DNA of 52,461 nucleotides, from NCBI GenBank assembly GCA_947478005.1, contig CANJVG010000012.1, positions 1 to 52,461 on the forward strand, given 5' to 3'. The position numbers and the translations under genes are program-made. Under the pieces are notes generated by a model. That model was not told the DNA's origin. It saw nothing but the letters and a program-made list of their open reading frames with translations, and did no database searches. Origin of the DNA: Bacteroidota bacterium (GTDB lineage Bacteria > Bacteroidota > Bacteroidia > Chitinophagales > LD1). Of this stretch, positions 51,731 to 52,461 are shown piece after piece. Position 1 is the stretch's first letter; the number at the start of each line of letters is the position of its first letter.

Positions 51731-52461
51731 ATGATTAGTGTCGGAGAAAAATCACTCACTCTTAAAGATGTGTCGCGGATACTTTATAGCGGTGAGAAAA
51801 TTGAACTGAGTCCCGCTTTGCTCAAAAAGGCGGATGAAAACTTCCACTTCCTCAAAGACTTTGCCTCGAACAAAGTTATCTATGGCATCAACACGGGCTT
51901 TGGTCCCATGGCGCAATTCAAAATTGCTTACACCGAACGCCTAACTCTTCAATACAATTTGATTCGCAGTCATGCTTCGGGTTCCGGCAAACCCATCGAT
52001 GTAATTTATGCCAAGGCAATGTTGGTTGACCGCTTAAATACCTTTGCACAATGCAAAAGCGGTGTACATCCTGATTTGATTATTCTGATTAAGGAAATGA
52101 TAAACCAGGATTTAATTCCTGTAATATATGAACATGGAGGGGTTGGGGCCAGTGGCGATTTAGTGCAGTTGGCACACATGGGTTTGGCTATTATTGGCGA
52201 AGGGGAGATTTGGCATGATAGCAAGATTTATGATGCCACCGAAATTCTGCATAAACACAATCTTACTCCTTTTGCTATTCGTTTGCGCGAAGGTTTGGGT
52301 TTAATGAACGGCACTTCCTGCATGACCGGTATTGGTTTAGTGAATTTGATTGAGGCGAAACGATTATTGAACTGGTCTACTTTGATTTCCATTACTATCA
52401 ATGAAATTTTTGAGGCGTTTGATGATCATATCTCTGCTCCGCTCAATAGCGCTAAATTACA
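51731..52461 (+). CDS. Aromatic amino acid ammonia-lyase (HAL/TAL family), 3' end outside window
   Basis: 243 codons visible from the ATG at 51731, open at the window edge. The MIO-forming triad lies in GGVGASGDLVQLAHM (Ala140-Ser141-Gly142, bases 52148-52156). NKVIYGINTGFGPMAQF has the conserved active-site Tyr51. LQYNLIRSHASGSGKP places Ser80-His81 at the substrate-selecting position, as in histidine ammonia-lyases. However, the whole sequence closely follows the Flavobacterium johnsoniae tyrosine ammonia-lyase of flexirubin synthesis, which also has Ser-His there. So it could deaminate Tyr (pigment precursor) or His (with HutI, 35807). Its family role is elimination of ammonia to give coumarate or urocanate. 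Confidence 0.9.
   Translation, partial: MISVGEKSLTLKDVSRILYSGEKIELSPALLKKADENFHFLKDFASNKVIYGINTGFGPMAQFKIAYTERLTLQYNLIRSHASGSGKPIDVIYAKAMLVDRLNTFAQCKSGVHPDLIILIKEMINQDLIPVIYEHGGVGASGDLVQLAHMGLAIIGEGEIWHDSKIYDATEILHKHNLTPFAIRLREGLGLMNGTSCMTGIGLVNLIEAKRLLNWSTLISITINEIFEAFDDHISAPLNSAKL

Overview
The window is a 52 kb piece of a Bacteroidota chromosome. The evidence is consistent: seven proteins end in type IX secretion (T9SS) sorting domains (five type A, two type B), several lipoproteins carry a lipobox, some genes are preceded by TAnnTTTG/TAnnTTCG-type -7 promoter boxes rather than an E. coli -10, ProS is of the short archaeal/eukaryotic kind, and the ammonia-lyase at the right edge resembles the flexirubin-pathway enzyme of Flavobacterium. 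I cannot name a genus. Both edges cut genes: a giant repeat adhesin on the left and an aromatic amino acid ammonia-lyase on the right.

Layout. 1-5.4 kb: end of a surface adhesin with near-identical 234-bp repeats, then two secreted proteins. 5.5-9.9 kb (minus strand): a sphingosine-1-phosphate-lyase-like PLP enzyme, an FGGY sugar kinase and a nitronate monooxygenase. 9.9-10.6 kb: a gene-free divergent spacer full of repeats. 10.6-18.3 kb: a T9SS type B protein, a tiny ORF, a secreted subtilase, a lipoprotein, mnmA and a Tyr/Asn/Gln-rich secreted protein. 18.4-24.8 kb: proS, a small acidic protein, a repeat-filled convergent spacer, nadB-nadA and an SDR oxidoreductase. 24.9-33.9 kb (minus strand): three large T9SS cargo proteins, namely a Lys-C-like protease, a cytochrome c/copper monooxygenase-like fusion with Ig-like repeats, and a propeller-like protein. 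34-39.3 kb: a third repeat-filled spacer, aroC, hutI, a lipoprotein, a DUF721 (DciA-like) protein and two tandem paralogues. 39.3-44.2 kb: a VPS62-like T9SS protein, a eukaryote-like PHS1/HACD dehydratase, rearranged sialidase debris, and two envelope proteins. 44.3-52.4 kb: MTA/SAH nucleosidase with a DUF985 cupin, a DEAD-box helicase, a polytopic membrane protein with a TPR protein, argS, tRNA-Glu and the ammonia-lyase.

Most intact genes are housekeeping (tRNA charging and modification, NAD, chorismate, histidine breakdown, salvage) interleaved with secreted surface proteins. The feature I consider most worth pursuing is in the spacers: four intergenic arrays (about 9965-10112, 10314-10502, 20389-20723, 34078-34308) share a strict 21-bp period. 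Each unit has a 12-14 bp dyad-symmetric core and a short linker, but every array uses a different core. They are not CRISPRs, not one repeat family, and do not look coding. Two helical turns per unit suggests a helically phased platform for a dimeric DNA-binding protein, or a shared mechanism that amplifies palindromes at a fixed 21-bp pitch. I know of no description of this.
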